Assembly: GCA_026874595.1 (NCBI GenBank)
Contig: CM049309.1
Coordinates: forward strand, 42,549,079-42,613,078
Reading direction: 5' to 3'
Origin: Sipunculus nudus
Lineage: Eukaryota; Annelida; Sipuncula; Golfingiida; Sipunculidae
DNA: 64,000 nt
The notes under the pieces were generated by a model. That model was given only the letters and a program-made list of their open reading frames with translations. It ran no database searches and had not been told where the DNA came from. The position numbers and the translations under genes are program-made. Positions 32,047 to 45,351 of the stretch are shown piece by piece; within the stretch, counting starts at the first letter, position 1, and each line of letters begins with the position of its first letter.

Positions 32047-32264
32047 ATGAGAAGTATTTATTATTATATGCTTATAAGGTCCAAATGTACGCTACTTTTG
32101 TAGCAAACAAGAGAAATGGAAACTGGTTACACTTAATAATGTCACATTTGACCAAATGAAAGAAATATTCAGTCCTCCACCGTCAAAGAGAGGACTTATA
32201 TAATGGTCGGTCTTTCCGTCCGTCCGTCCATCCGTCTATTCTTATACCAAATATCTAATTCCTG

Positions 32265-33190
32265 CTGCTTTTTCACCATATTGTGCAAACACAAAGTCCT
32301 CCTCACATGACTGAGAAGTCATTATAACTTGCAGGTGACAGCGCCACTGTTGAGCTTTTCTTTCCAATTCAAAATGGGCCTTTCCATTTTTCTTCAGATA
32401 AGTCGGTAAATAAGAACACTTTAGCCTTCAAATCAAATACAAGGATTCCTGGAAGCAGGGGGAGTGAAATGAATACTAAATTGAAAGGAGTTATTTTGTG
32501 TTCCAACAGGACCTTGAATTTTGCTGATCAAACAATTTTATGGTTTCACATGTTTTCATCAATCTTTATTTCTCATGAACCGCTCATGAACCAATCTTTA
32601 CAAAATTTGGTAGTAATATTGAACACATGACTAGCATGTCATTATAACTGCAGATAGTCCCACTTTAACAAACTTCTGTGATCCAAAATGGTCTTTCACG
32701 CCTTCCTTCAGAGAAGTCGGTAAATAATTAAGAACACTTTAGCTTTCATAATATTCAAGGATTCACTTGGGCAAGTGAACACTAAATTGAATGATGATCC
32801 CACAGTACTTCACATTTTGCTAAATATATTACCTTTTATTTCATGAACCGCTGCATCAATCATTATGAAATTAGGCAGGTATATTGATCATGTAACGGTA
32901 ATGTGATATTGCCAATAGATAGCGCCACCTGTGGTTCCTTACTCTACCGTAGGTGAAATGGTGTATTTTACAATAAGTCAGAAAATATGTAAACTTTAAG
33001 CTTTCGTGTCATGCTGAACTGTATTCTGAACAATAGAAATAACATCACGGTGACTTGAATGGTTTAGTTTCCATATGGCTCCTTCATGCTTATTCAAATG
33101 TTACCGATCAGTCAATTTTACTATTTCAGGTGTTTTGCATATTTGATTTAAAATCTAGTACCAAATATCTCTGACAATCTGGAGCTGCTT
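32265..33190. repeat. Tandem repeat, about 300-bp unit, about 3 copies
   Basis: Units share GTCATTATAACT(TGC)AG, then (AG)CGCCACT, TCCAAAATGG, CTTCAGA.AAGTCGGTAAATA, AAGAACACTTTAGC, AAGGATTC and ACTAAATTGAA in this order, starting near 32310 and 32630, with a more diverged third from about 32900. It is preceded by a GTCCGTCCGTCCATCCGTC run at about 32216. Confidence 0.72.
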
Positions 33191-33839
33191 CCATAAATTG
33201 TTGCAGGCACATTTCTTGGACTTGACCATGCATGACAGCCACAAAATTTTTATAACAACTAAAATGGTATTTTTAGTTTCAATGTTTGTTTGGTTTTGTT
33301 ACCAATTACCATGAACAATATTTGAATCAATGTAAGAATTAAATACTTAATAATTAAACAACTTACAACCATTTTGGCTGAAACAGACATTATTTAAATT
33401 TTATTTTGAGCCAATGTTTTTATAACAATTTATCACATGGGGATCCTCAGGAAGCACGTTGGTGATGGTATTTTTTCCTAGTTATACATAGTTACGCTTT
33501 GACTCAGCCCGGCCAATATCTGGATGTGACGTCACTGCCCTTTTTTTTACATCCAGCAGGTGTGTTAGACTGCTATTGTTAGACAAGCAAGCGGGGGGGT
33601 GGTTGCCTTTGTAGCACGTGCAGTTTAGTTTCCATTAGCAACATAACTCGGCACATATTGAACCAAATTAAGCCACCATTGGCCTGCGCGGCCTATACAT
33701 ATGCACCATTTAGCCTACTAATTCAATTTATACGGTTACTTATCTGTGCTCATTTTGACGCTTTTGATAACGGTAAGCTAAGTATGGTTAAGATTGGCCT
33801 ACAATGCGTAGTCTTCCCCCCCCCCCATCATAATGACAA
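33191..33839. other. Non-coding, nothing recognised
   Basis: No supported exon; short poly-T, G and C tracts. Confidence 0.45.
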
Positions 33840-34040
33840 CAGGGGCGGATCCAGGATTTAGGAAAAGGGGGGGGGGACCAACCCAGGAGGACTAATGAAA
33901 ATCCTAAAAAAAGGTCATCAGGTCTGGAAAAGGGGGATCCAGGCCCCAAAATTACGTCTAAAACCCCTTAAAAAAGTTGCTTCGGATGAAAAAGGGGGGT
34001 TTCGGACCCCCTGGACCCTCCCCCCCTGGATCCGCTTCTG
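33840..34040 (+). mobile_element. CAGGGGCGGATCC miniature inverted-repeat element
   Basis: Starts CAGGGGCGGATCCAGG and ends CCTGGATCCGCTTCTG, terminal inverted repeats of about 16 bp with few mismatches. The flanks show GACAA immediately on both sides (33835-33839 and 34041-34045), a possible 5-bp target duplication. The body is rich in GGGGG and CCCCC; there is no ORF of its own. Confidence 0.75.
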
Positions 34041-34566
34041 GACAATATATATTACTTTAATACTTACGATTCGTGCTGTGTCCCCTTTACATAATAAAAA
34101 TTTCTTGCAAGATTGAGTCATCAGCATGGCTGTCCGTGATAGTTAGGGTAGATGTCTATCGCAGGATTCTGGTTCATTTGCTGCTGAAAAAAAAAAATAA
34201 AAAAAAAAAAAAAAAACCAGTTTACGTACGTCCTGGCTTAAGCGGAGGAGGTCCCAATATATCTATAATGCGGAAACCAATTAATCCCAAAAACCTAAGG
34301 AATAAGTAGTATCTCTGACACATCAGTTGATGCAATTCCTGTCCATGCATGTCATTTGGAAGGCTGAGAAACGAAATTGCCTATCTGCTATTCGAAACAA
34401 TCGAAATGAATGCGATACGATAGGATACGAAGCCAAGAAGTTCATATCGATTTTTAACATACATGCACGTCGTATCATGCTGTTTTACGTACATAATCAT
34501 TCAGCAAAACCACAGCAAAATCCTCCAAAAAATATTGTATAAGGTAGCGTGGCAAGTTGTTCTCAC

Positions 34567-34733
34567 CCAGGGGCCCCGGACCCTTCCCCCTCTTTCATCT
34601 GCCGCAACCTTTTTTTGAGGGTTTCAGACAAAATTTTACGGCCTAGATCCCCCCTTTCGAACCTGGGGACCTTTTTTTAGGGTTTTCATTAGTTCTCCTC
34701 AGTTGGACCCCCCCTTTTCCTAAATCAGAATCT
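34567..34733 (-). mobile_element. Second copy of the same miniature element, inverted
   Basis: Its reverse complement matches the body of 33840-34040 (TTTAGGAAAAGGGGGGG, AACTAATGAAAA.CCTAAAAAAAGGT, GGGATC.AGGCC, AAAATT..GTCT, ACCC.AAAAAA). The outermost terminal repeats are worn away. Confidence 0.7.
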
Positions 34734-34734
34734 T

Positions 34735-34915
34735 TAATGGATGTGGTTTCAGGATTTGTTATGGATGTGGCATTAGGATCATTAATGGTTGTGTCATTAG
34801 GATATTTAATGGTAGTGGCATTAGGATCTTTAATGGATGAGGCATTAGGATCTTTAATAGATGTGGTACCAAGATTTTTAAAGGATGTGCATGGTATCAG
34901 AATCTTAAATGTGGT
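34735..34915. repeat. Minisatellite, 24-bp unit, about 7 copies, open in one frame
   Basis: Unit approximately TAATGGATGTGGCATTAGGA plus TCTT. Because 24 is divisible by 3, the frame 34737-35024 stays open and reads an 8-residue period (LMDVALGS-like). It abuts the inverted miniature element. More likely a non-coding minisatellite than a protein. Confidence 0.85.
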
Positions 34916-35092
34916 AAAGGGATTATTTATTACAGGGGGTTATTTGCTCTACATTTTACGTATAAAAAAAACGAAGGGACCAATATTTGAATTAAAAATG
35001 TATTTTTATTATGTTAAGATTTAAAGCACAAATTATACAACCTTCACTGTAAATGAATATTGGTTTTGATTGTCTGGTCAATAACCCTGATT

Positions 35093-35275
35093 CCTGAACG
35101 GTTGAGTGGTAAAACGCTCGTCTCTCCCCTCTGGCGACCCAGGGTTGATCCCCTGCATGGCTATAATAGCGGGTTAGATCGGCCCGTCCAAGGTCGGTGG
35201 TTTTCCTCGGGTTCTATATTCTACACCTCTAGACAATATCGAGGACCACCATCTGAGCCATGGAGAGTGCCTGGT
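35093..35275 (+). repeat. tRNA-derived SINE
   Basis: Head CCTGAACGGTTGAGTGGTAA resembles a tRNA 5' part with an A-box-like GAGTGGTAAAACGC; a B-box-like GGGTTGATCCCC follows. The body (GGCCCGTCCAAGGTCGGTGG, TTTTCCTCGGGTTCTA, CATGGAGAGTGCC) matches the reverse complement of 58815-59046. Confidence 0.75.
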
Positions 35276-38200
35276 ATTAGCTGGGGGCGGAGATTTATCT
35301 ATGGACTTTACCCATCCTACCCCCGAGGCCGAAGTAACACGGTTCTTGACTCTTTGAATCGATATGTGGAACAAGCCAACACACATAACAAAAGAATTAA
35401 ATATTTACAAATTTGTGTGTTACACTTCTGTATCTGCAAACTATACTCTACCCGAAATGTGTCTATGAGAGAAGAATTAGGTCGAATGCTCCATCTTATA
35501 ATAGCATGACATAAATAAGTATTTTAAATACATTACTCGACCCGCTCGTTCTGTGAGAACGGCCATGGGCCTTGTATTGATACAATCATGTATAATAGTC
35601 ATTAGGATGTGATGGCACCTAGTCACGAAGCCATGGATTAAATCAAATGACTAAAAGGTCAGCCCTGATGCATATCTCTTGATCAGACTAGCTGCATGCT
35701 GATTTAAGATGGGATACTGTTGATAAGAATAAACACCAGTATCGAATGCATATTCACGCCCTTAAATCCGTTGAATCACATACTATACTGGCTCTAGATA
35801 AGCCTCGCGGTGAATTGAATAAACACTGGTAGCTAGAATACCGATAACATGAGTTGTTTTTATTCATTCCCAAACCATTTCCCTCCTGTTGTACTTTCAG
35901 ACGATAACATCTGTCAAACCTCAGAACCAGGTTAACAAATTGGCGGATGCGGAATAAACCAGGTCATCCGTATACACTGCTTCCGGTTCGAAATCTCAGG
36001 GTGCTTTTCCGTGCAAAGCTTCTCAGTTATGACATTTCAGCGATTAACTGAACGCACACATAACATGTGCTGGCTATATCTAGTGAAATTTCCACCTGAA
36101 TTAAAGTTTACGCAGGTAAACTAGTTTAAGTTGCTAAAAGTCTACTTTTGTTATTTTTAATTTAACTTTTAAAGAAGGCCCCTGGTACAAACAACAGCAG
36201 ATCCACCAAGACAAAAACGGAAAATTCAACTTCACAGAATCTCCATCGAATGCTTAAAGAAAGGTTATGCCTTACTTTCCGAATAATATCTAGATATATT
36301 TATACAAAACATCTGAAATCCAAAGGTTTTATATTGAAATACAACTTTATGACAGGTTTATTTTCATCCCAACTTAATCTACAGTGCTATCTTCACATAT
36401 CCATGCACTTGCATTTGAATACTCATCGTTATGTGTATAACTTTAATATCCCTGAGGTGTGCATTGTAGCTTGCAAGAGGCATTTCTGCAGGAAAGGCTC
36501 ATGAATCCTGTGTTTAAAAAAGTGCCCGCCTCAAGAGTACATACCATCTGCAATGGAACTTCTAAGCATATTTCTAAACCACAAATCAACATCCGGTGCA
36601 TCACTTGTGGTGCAAGACCTGATTTATTTTAGTTGCGGTAAAATGAACGTCATACTGGTTACCCGTCTCCTCTATATATAGGTACGCATATTATTATACT
36701 AATTGATGTTTACAAGCATGCAAGCAGCAAGCCGGTGTTTGGTTTTGGGTCCTGTGGTTATGGGAACTGTTGAACAACTCTTTTGACCAAAAATAACATA
36801 ACAAAGGGGCTAGCTATCTATACGCAGTACCTTTATGCTGTTTACATTTGTCAACATTAGAATATCCTTTCCAGGTACCTCTAACCTCAGTCTCTCAAAG
36901 ACTTCTTGTCATCAGTAGTGCAAATCGTCTCTTTTTTTTGCTGCCGTTAGATTGTTGGGTAGGGTAGGCACACCCTTCCGCCAGAGGTCGCTGGTGTATT
37001 TAGAAGCCCAGGTGCACTGTGGGGGCAGATTGTGACTCCAACAATCCCTATAAACAACAGAATCGTATCCTAGTGAGTCCGAGTCTGCACAGTGTGGGGT
37101 TGGGAGGGAGGTGCATAATGTCCTTACGAGGGGGGTGGGGGGGGGGGCGGGGGGTACGTGCGGTATGGTAGCCTGTTAGTTTGAGCAAAAGTGGAAGAAA
37201 ATTCGACTTTTAACTTTTAATTGAATAATGTTAAAAGGAAAAGTATTTTAAGAAATGTTTTATTACATATTTCCTTATAACATCTCAGTTTGATATATTA
37301 TAGTTCCGGAACAGCATGGAAAGTGTCCCTCGCCCATGCGCCGCAGATACACCAAGCCTGAACATATAGGAAGAACACTGGGGAAAGATGCTTATTACAC
37401 ATTGCTGTTCGGATATTCTATCCAGTGAGAGAGTGAATCTATATAATTTATAATATCAAAGTCGGTCGGACGGGTACGAAAAGGTAGATGTATTATTCAG
37501 ATATAGATCCGCGGGGCAATCCTGGTAACTGTCTTCACCTACCACTTACAGATACAGCATAAGCAGCCTGAAACCGGTTCTGTGTATTCTTATGAATGTG
37601 CAAATGCTTTTGGTGGAATAAAATTTGTTTTGATCTATAAACAAATATAAAATCATAAGAGACATTACTTCTAAATGTATTACAATACCTTGACCAAGAA
37701 ACTCTATGGTTTATGCCTCATGCTCTTATTAACATTTCTGTGTGGAGGATATGACGGTCTCTCTTATTTGGTTCCAACTCCGCTGTTTAGGGCTTGTTGA
37801 ACTTGCTTTGTATTCCATTAATGTGAAATTTATATATTTACTTTAATAGCCCACAGGAACCACAACTTTTACTCAAGCAATGAATTGTACAGTTTGGGGA
37901 TATTGCCTATTAGTAGACCCCATTTTTTCTTAAGGCAAATTCTCTTGAGTTTAGATGATATAAAACAAATGCCCATGACCATATTCCCAATTTTCTGAAC
38001 AGACGCCATATTCTGAAAAAAAATACAAAATATTTTGTTTTTCTTACAGTATATGGAAAAAAAAGGATTCGAACAAAGAGTTGACTACCCATCAGGAGGG
38101 GTCATTACCTGTGATTAATGGGGCGCCTCCTGGTGGTACACATTTGTTTCCTCCCGTTTAGTGAGGTACCCCAGACCAACCATCAATCATACAACGTACG

Positions 38201-38734
38201 GCGTTTGTTGGTACATCTTAAGCTGTCCGTTACAATTTTCCTCCAAACCTGATATTAGCTTACCTACAAATCTTCCATCACAATATTTCTGATACTTTTC
38301 TTATCTTATCTAATGAAAAAATGGAGTTTGTGTATTTAAAGATTTTCTATACATATGTATAAGCAAGAGATAGGATAGGGGCACTTTGAATTTGTGACAA
38401 CAGTATTACGTTATATTGGTCATGTGATGGACAACACCTGTTTCACCCTACTTGCATCCCCTATATTCACCTGCGTGTGTATTTTAGCAATGGGTTTATT
38501 TTCACCGGTGGCAAAGGCCTGAAAGTTTGCATATAATATAGCTATTGGCAATTAAATGCCTGAAACTAGGTCATTGTTACCTCATTTTATCGAGTAAGGA
38601 GAGATGTTCTTTATTCAACTTTATTCGTTATTCAACACAGCAAATACCATATGAGATAGTGTATTGGTAAAATGATTGTTGGTGTATAAATAACACATTT
38701 AAAATACGACAATACATATATAGAGCAGGTGAGC
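35276..38734. other. Non-coding, nothing recognised
   Basis: No supported exon; a G-rich tract at about 37121-37153. Confidence 0.45.
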
Positions 38735-38765
38735 GTCATGGACCGCGGGTCACTTGTTCTTTAAT
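38735..38765 (+). repeat. Solo end of the CAGCTGAGC repeat family
   Basis: CAGGTGAGCGTCATGGACC followed by GCGGGTCACTTGTTC, the same terminal signature as at 4722-4755 and 46441-46475. I cannot define its other end. Confidence 0.55.
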
Positions 38766-41700
38766 TTTGTAAATCGAAATATTACGTATGTGTATACTAT
38801 AATTACAAGCGTATGTGTGTCTATGCAATGACTTTATAACTTCATTGTGTGATTCATTGCCACGGTATTCTGTACGTAAACAGCTTCATGTCAATTTTAC
38901 CTGTCCTAACAACAATTAACCAAAGAGGTTTACAGTCTGAACCAGTCTGAGGCTAGGTTTTCTAGCTACTGCATATTTCTGTAGAACCTATTTATATTTA
39001 ATCTCGAGCCTAACCGTATTTCATACATACAGTCCAGTACCTTTGGCCAGCAGTTAACACGGAGACATTCACTAGTATTTTGGGGGGGGGGGGGGGAAGG
39101 GAGATTTCAAATCTTTCGGAAAGTACTGTTCCGATGGAATCGAGTTTCCCCCGAACGCTAGTGAACATGACAATAAAATACCTGCATGGTGCACGTACTA
39201 AGTATTGTGTTTACAAGTACGGGGTGTACATATTGTGTTTACAAGGTACGGCAGGACAAGCAATCTATTTAGAATCCTCCTTCACTTGTTTTTTCTGACT
39301 ATGAAATGGCGGTCTGCGGTTCTTTGTAGACTGGCTTTCATCAAAGGGACGGGCCAGGCAGGGGACGCTGCTGTGAAAATATTTACTGTAGGTTCTTGAT
39401 TATGTGGCTCCGTATTTCACTTCGCTGAGCTGTTTATTTCGGGAAGTACTTGGTATACATGAGCATTGCGGCTTTGAGAAAAGCTCGATTATACCGTGAG
39501 TTAGTGTTGACACAAGCACGGGTAACGGAGTAAAGTCAGTCTATCCGTACAATACGCCATCCACCCTGACCCGACATGTCTAGATGACCGCGCGCTTTGG
39601 CGGCTCCCCGGCAGTGTATATAATATCCAGGGCTGTTAAGGTTACGCCGGTGCACCGTAAGGTCAAACACACAATGGCAAAAATAATTAGAGCAAATGTG
39701 CGCCGTGCTTTTTGTTTTATTCATAAATAAGCAATATTTGCTTTTCGTAGTGTACACGCAGGTATAATTTGTTGCTTTCACTCCTGGAGGCAATAACTGG
39801 TGAAGTCGGTTCATGTTCCTCGGTACCAGCCTCGTGCTATGTCACTTCAAGGAACAGACCGCAGAACCTGCTGTTCACGACTCCATGATGTTTTGTAGTG
39901 ATTCAGTCTCAACCTACACTGTTATTTGATAAATTCTTGGGTTTCTGTTGTTTCTTAGGTCAAAGGTCAATTTAAGGACATGGACTTTTTCAATTGTTTT
40001 AATCACCCATGCATGTACCATTTCCTAAACTAAATGAAATCTCGAGTTCGCTATCGGCCGTTGACCAGTTATTTAGAAAGAGCTTAAACTCGCACTTAAG
40101 TAATTAACAGCCTTTCGCTACAAGAGCGACTATCTAAAAAGAGATGTCATGCCTGTAGAGCGAATCTCTTAGAAAAGGAAGGTACGGTAAAAGAATTAAG
40201 AGTGATGATCGAATTACGCATGTGGAGTTAAACTACCTATCTCTAGAAATAAACGCATTTCAAACGCCTTAAAGGTTAAAACAAGACATATTGGAACGTG
40301 AAAGAATTATACCCATTGCTGGGTCATAACACAAAGGAACCACGACGAAAGTTTGTGTCTGATACACGGTCGTAGGGCATGGCCTTCCCATTAAGCCTAT
40401 CGAGCACCCATTCTAGGTTTCGGACCGACCTTGAAAAATCTCAGCGCCGCTCGGCTGGATTTCGGACTGACGATCAGAAGGCTCTGATTCCAGTTCTCTA
40501 CCTCTATTCCACAGGCGCCCGTCTTTTTCGTCTGGCTGTATACAACGAACATGTTATGCTCTAATTTCTTTGTGGATAGGAAGGCAAGAATATTCATTTC
40601 CATGTCAGTCAGGAACACCAACCCACCCAAAAAATGAAGCTTAGTTAGTCCTACAAACGTTTTAGAGTATTGCCACCGATTGGCTGCATTACTTAAATAC
40701 ATGTATATCAGTAACTGGCTGAACGACGGACATACATCCGTCTGACCCTGCAAATGTCCTTTGCAAAATAAAATGAACAAAGTTATATGCAGGGAAGAAA
40801 TTAAGAATTTGGCGATATAACGATATATGATACCGAATACCGACATTTATCTTCTATTTCACAGGAAGTGTCGAGACGGTTATCGAAATATCAGTTTTCT
40901 CTTTTCTTTCATTTTTAGAGTTTGGCTCTTGGCTTGTTCACTTTCAAAATCAGTTTTGGATATCATACTAAAATGCGTTTCATTCTAAAAGTACACCCTT
41001 TTCAAAAGGAAAGGTGTATTTAGGCTTATTGGAATCTAGATAATTCAGATGACCGGGGTTTGTAGAATTCCATGTCATGAGCAAGGATGTACGTTTCATA
41101 TTACCGATAGGACTGTGTAAAAGAAACGTTGAGTCTGAGCCGACAAATACGGAAATTTGAATATATCTTGTGCCAATTATTTTACATATGGTAATTTATA
41201 TCGGATATTATCAGAATTCAATTAACGATATATCGTGACCTGTATTGCGAGAGGTATGACCTACGCCTTGGGGAAACACGAGGGGCCTCCGGCTTATTTC
41301 CAGAATGTTAAATTAACCTAAAGTATGTGCTGCAGTCAGTTACACTGAGGGCTGGTGACCATGTAGTGTGAAGGAATCGTAAAACCTCGAATGGCGGACA
41401 CAGCTATGAAAACCGCGGCGGGATCCGGCTGTGGAATGGTCATCGTCATCCGAGCGCTTAATACCATTTTTACATTTGGCAAAAATGAATTCCCCAATCA
41501 TTAATTCCTGTAAAACTTTATAAGTATGATCCCTTGCTGTTTCCATAATCCATCCACTTGCAGTGTACGGTCCTACGCCTCTTTATGTTACAACCATCCC
41601 ATGAGCCATCTTTAAAATCGCGGTTCATGCGTATATTTTGATTTGAGATATATTTTCCCGTAAAACATCCGCTTTGAATGAGTATATATTACTGCTATTT

Positions 41701-42525
41701 ATGTCTTGTGTATATATACACTACATAGATTATTATCAAGAGCGTACATCAAACAGGTATTATTTCTTTTAAAGTTTCTTGACCGTAGCTCCGCGTAGGT
41801 CAAGTCACAGTAGTCTTACAGGCATCATTTGTCCGTTAGAGCGCTAGTACTTAAAGGTTTCATCAAATCTGGTTCAGGTTTGATGGGAAATATCGATGTA
41901 TGAATCCCTGAAACTGTTTTTACTTTTGGGTGGCCGTGACCATTATTGGCGGTTATAGGCATTATATATATACATAAACTTTCCGTTATCGTCCTGATCT
42001 TGACCCTTTTAACTCTCAAGAGCAGGTCAGTGGTCTTAGTCAGCATTTGTTCGTTAGCTACTTTATTAGATTTGGTTCAGATTTTGTGGAATGCACTGTC
42101 ATAATTGGACTTTATGGGCACTTTTTTTAATTTCTAGCAGTCTAAATTTATTGCTATATTAGGCATATCTTAGCATGCAACTTCATCATTCTTATATATT
42201 TGTTTTGAGTATAATAAATTAACACACATCCAGTTCCAATATGTAACCCGGTCAGCCAATATGTGTCATTCTAATTGTCCTTATTCATGTTGATCAGAAT
42301 TATACCAAATTTGCAGTCTTCGTCATTATGTATGTCCGTACCACTTTAAGTGCCACCTTAACGCTTGGTCTTTGTGTTACGTTTGAGTAAACAATACTTG
42401 CTCTTAATTGCACCTGCAGGTGAAGTTTCACTTGGATTTACCGTCGGTGGGGTGCTTCATGTATTTACGGTGTGGCCTGCTCATTGCCCGAGTCTTCACC
42501 TAGTACAACGATAAAATATAACCGG
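38766..42525. other. Non-coding, nothing recognised
   Basis: Includes a poly-G tract at 39082-39096. The 149-codon frame on the minus strand at 40397-40846 has no domain and is not supported. Confidence 0.45.
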
Positions 42526-42800
42526 TTCCTGTCGCCCAGGGGCAGAGCACAGGAATTAAAGGCGGGATATCGTGAGTTTGAATCTCAGCTGAAGCGGTGA
42601 GATTTTTTAACGGTTAGCCACCCACCGAGGGTGAGCGCTCTGCAGGCTTAATGGATGGGCGAAGCCCAACGGCCGTGGTTCAAGCACAAACGAGTGCGTC
42701 TTTCGGGGGCTCCTCGGTGTTATGATTCAGGAGTGGGGACGATTACTCACCCGGGGCCCACGGGTGCTGTATTCACAGGGCCTGGTTAACACCAGGATAT
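42526..42800 (+). repeat. Second type of tRNA-derived SINE
   Basis: Head with an A-box-like GTCGCCCAGGGGCAGAGCAC and a B-box-like GTGAGTTTGAATCTCAGC about 45 bases later, followed by a GC-rich body (GGATGGGCGAAGCCCAACGG, GGGGCCCACGGGTGC). It is unlike the SINE at 35093; no second copy is in the window. Confidence 0.6.
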
Positions 42801-45150
42801 AATATGAGAAACAGCGTGTGATACTATAAAGTATACTGCACTGTCACGTTGTGAATGGAAACCTGAATGGAATTCTGCAGATGTATATATACTAAGTTAA
42901 GCTTGCATTAAAATGGAGGCGGTTATAAAAAAATAATAAAATATCCGAAATATTACAGGGGTATATATTAATGTGCCCTGCTTGTTCCCTTAAGTGATAT
43001 CATTCAGATTCTTTCACAATATGCATAATGCTTGACTACTATCGCTAAAGCAATTATCGACATACCGTGGCAGGGCTCCATGGTTTGCCTCTGTAGGATT
43101 ACACGGAGAGCCCTTCCGGGAACACTTTTCCTGAGATTTTATTATAAAAAAGCAAACGTTGATGCATATTACCGCTCCTTATTCTGCAGCTTATCGAACT
43201 CTATACACCTAGTATTTATACACACAAAGGCACGCTTTTGTGGTCTTTTATTACTATTTTTTTTTTTAGGTTTCAGCCAAAACAGGTTTGCTGACAGATG
43301 GGAATGTGGTTTTCTTGGGATCATGGTCATTTTGAAAGGGAGAGAAAAATTTTTATTTTGAATTTAAAAAAAAAAATATTTTTTAATCTTCAATAAAGCT
43401 TCAACCAGATCAGTTTTATCAGTTAATGAATATGGTATATGGCGGTTCTGTATATTCCTGAGGCATTATTTATTACCAGATAAATTAGAATTCATGTTTG
43501 GAAACAGTGACGTGCAAATACATATAATGATTTCAGTACATTCAATGGCTTCCTTGGATATACCTTTTATGTAGTACTCCATCAAATTAAAGGCTTGCTT
43601 GTTTTCATGCTGTTTGCTGGATCACGGCAACTTAATTCGAATACGTCGGTAGCTTTTCATGGCCGGAGGCACATATATCTAACTATATAGTAAAATGCCT
43701 CAAGTAGGGATACCTGATGGTTTACAATCAGGAATGTGCGTTTCCGAAAAATTCATGGAAAAAAATCATTCAAAATATACACGAAACTATGACTAGCACT
43801 ACTGGGTCAAGTACTCATTGCTCTGTGGCCTGAGCGTATCCATGTGTTGATAAGGATCATAGAAAAAAGGTTTAGTTAGGGTTCAAGGAGAAATTCGTGC
43901 AAATGGTCGGATTTCATTGGTGGAAGGTCAACCAGTACGCGGCAACTGTGGCCAGCTGTAAGCGATGTTACGTGATGCTCACTGAAGCTAAATGGTAACA
44001 GCTTGGTCCAATCTAGGCTAGACCAGAGCTGTCAGCAGCACGTGTGATCCGCCTGCTATATACACCAAGCCGGAAAATATTTCTATTTTGAACATGTTAT
44101 AAATCATAAACTTATATTAAATGTGCGCTCCCGCCAATAGTGCGTTATCATGTGATTATATTATTTGTTTTCAGTCATTTTTCATTTTGTCATTTTGCGT
44201 TATAAGGTGCAGTTGGTCGAGTTGGTCTATAGAAAGGTTCATATTATATTATACACTTTTGGGGACTGACCAAAGTGGTATGAATTTGGGGTTGCTCGTA
44301 TTTGTGAAATTCTAAGATACCTATATTTATAATATTCGGGACCAAGAAGAGTGTTCGTGATTTTGGGGGTGGTCCCAATTTTGGGTTTGTCGCAAAGAGG
44401 GGTTCCACTTTATATTGCGATTTGCTGGAACGAACATTAAAATTGATTTGTGTAACCTTCACGTAATAAAACGTTTGCATAATTTGTCTAGACTGCTTTC
44501 AGCATGTGCAGGACTTTTTTTCTTTCGAGGCATTCTTTGTGCCTCATGTAGAGATCTGGTAGGAATAAGTCAGAATGTGTGTTTGTAAAAACACTGGTGT
44601 TTTGCTATATTTTAAGCTGAGAAGCCACACTGCTATATCACCTGTTAATCCATACACAGATGAGTCACCAACATCCCAGGCAGTATGGTAAATATTTAAT
44701 CGATACTGTAGTCACAGTATGGTTTACGGCTAGCATACAGATCAACTATATACACCTGTACTAGACCAAGCATATTTAATCAACCTACACAATGCAGCCA
44801 CACTGTACCACGCAGAGTTACGACCCTGGCTTCCAGGAACTTGGCCAATCAATAATGCGTATAGGATTGAACTTACGGACAAGGTTCATGGTTTTAGAAC
44901 ATCTGTATTAATTCTGAGGCTTTATAATATATTGCATTCACTTAGTCGATGATTGACTAGAGGTACGCCTTAACTCTAATATACGAGTAACTGAATTGTA
45001 GAAAGGTGTATGAATAGCCATATTGGTTCACTATATATAGAAATCGAACATGAATTGGGTAGTTTTGGTTCCCATACCAGACTTTTCTGTGTATGTTCAT
45101 GTTCTATAACTGAAGAGTATATCATACGGGATTGAAACCAAGATTTTAAA

Positions 45151-45154
<4 letters not shown>
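42801..45154. other. Non-coding, nothing recognised
   Basis: No supported exon or named repeat. Confidence 0.45.

Positions 45155-45219
<65 letters not shown>
45155..45219. repeat. (AT)n microsatellite
   Basis: Pure run of about 65 bases. Confidence 0.95.
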
Positions 45220-45220
<1 letters not shown>

Positions 45221-45351
45221 CTAAACCTCTTATCCTCCCGATTTTTGTAGAGCCCTCGTTTTGTATTATTCATAAGGAAACTATAATTGAAGCAATAGGC
45301 TAACATGGAATAATTAATGAAGTAATAAATGAAAAATGGTTGCTTCATTTT

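Noticed and set aside
35060-35509. 149-codon frame, plus strand
   Set aside because: It runs through a tRNA-derived SINE; no domain.
40397-40846. 149-codon frame, minus strand
   Set aside because: No domain, signal, splice sites or coding composition.
42571-42590. Genuine tRNA gene
   Set aside because: A and B boxes are present, but no acceptor-stem pairing is visible and a SINE-like body follows.
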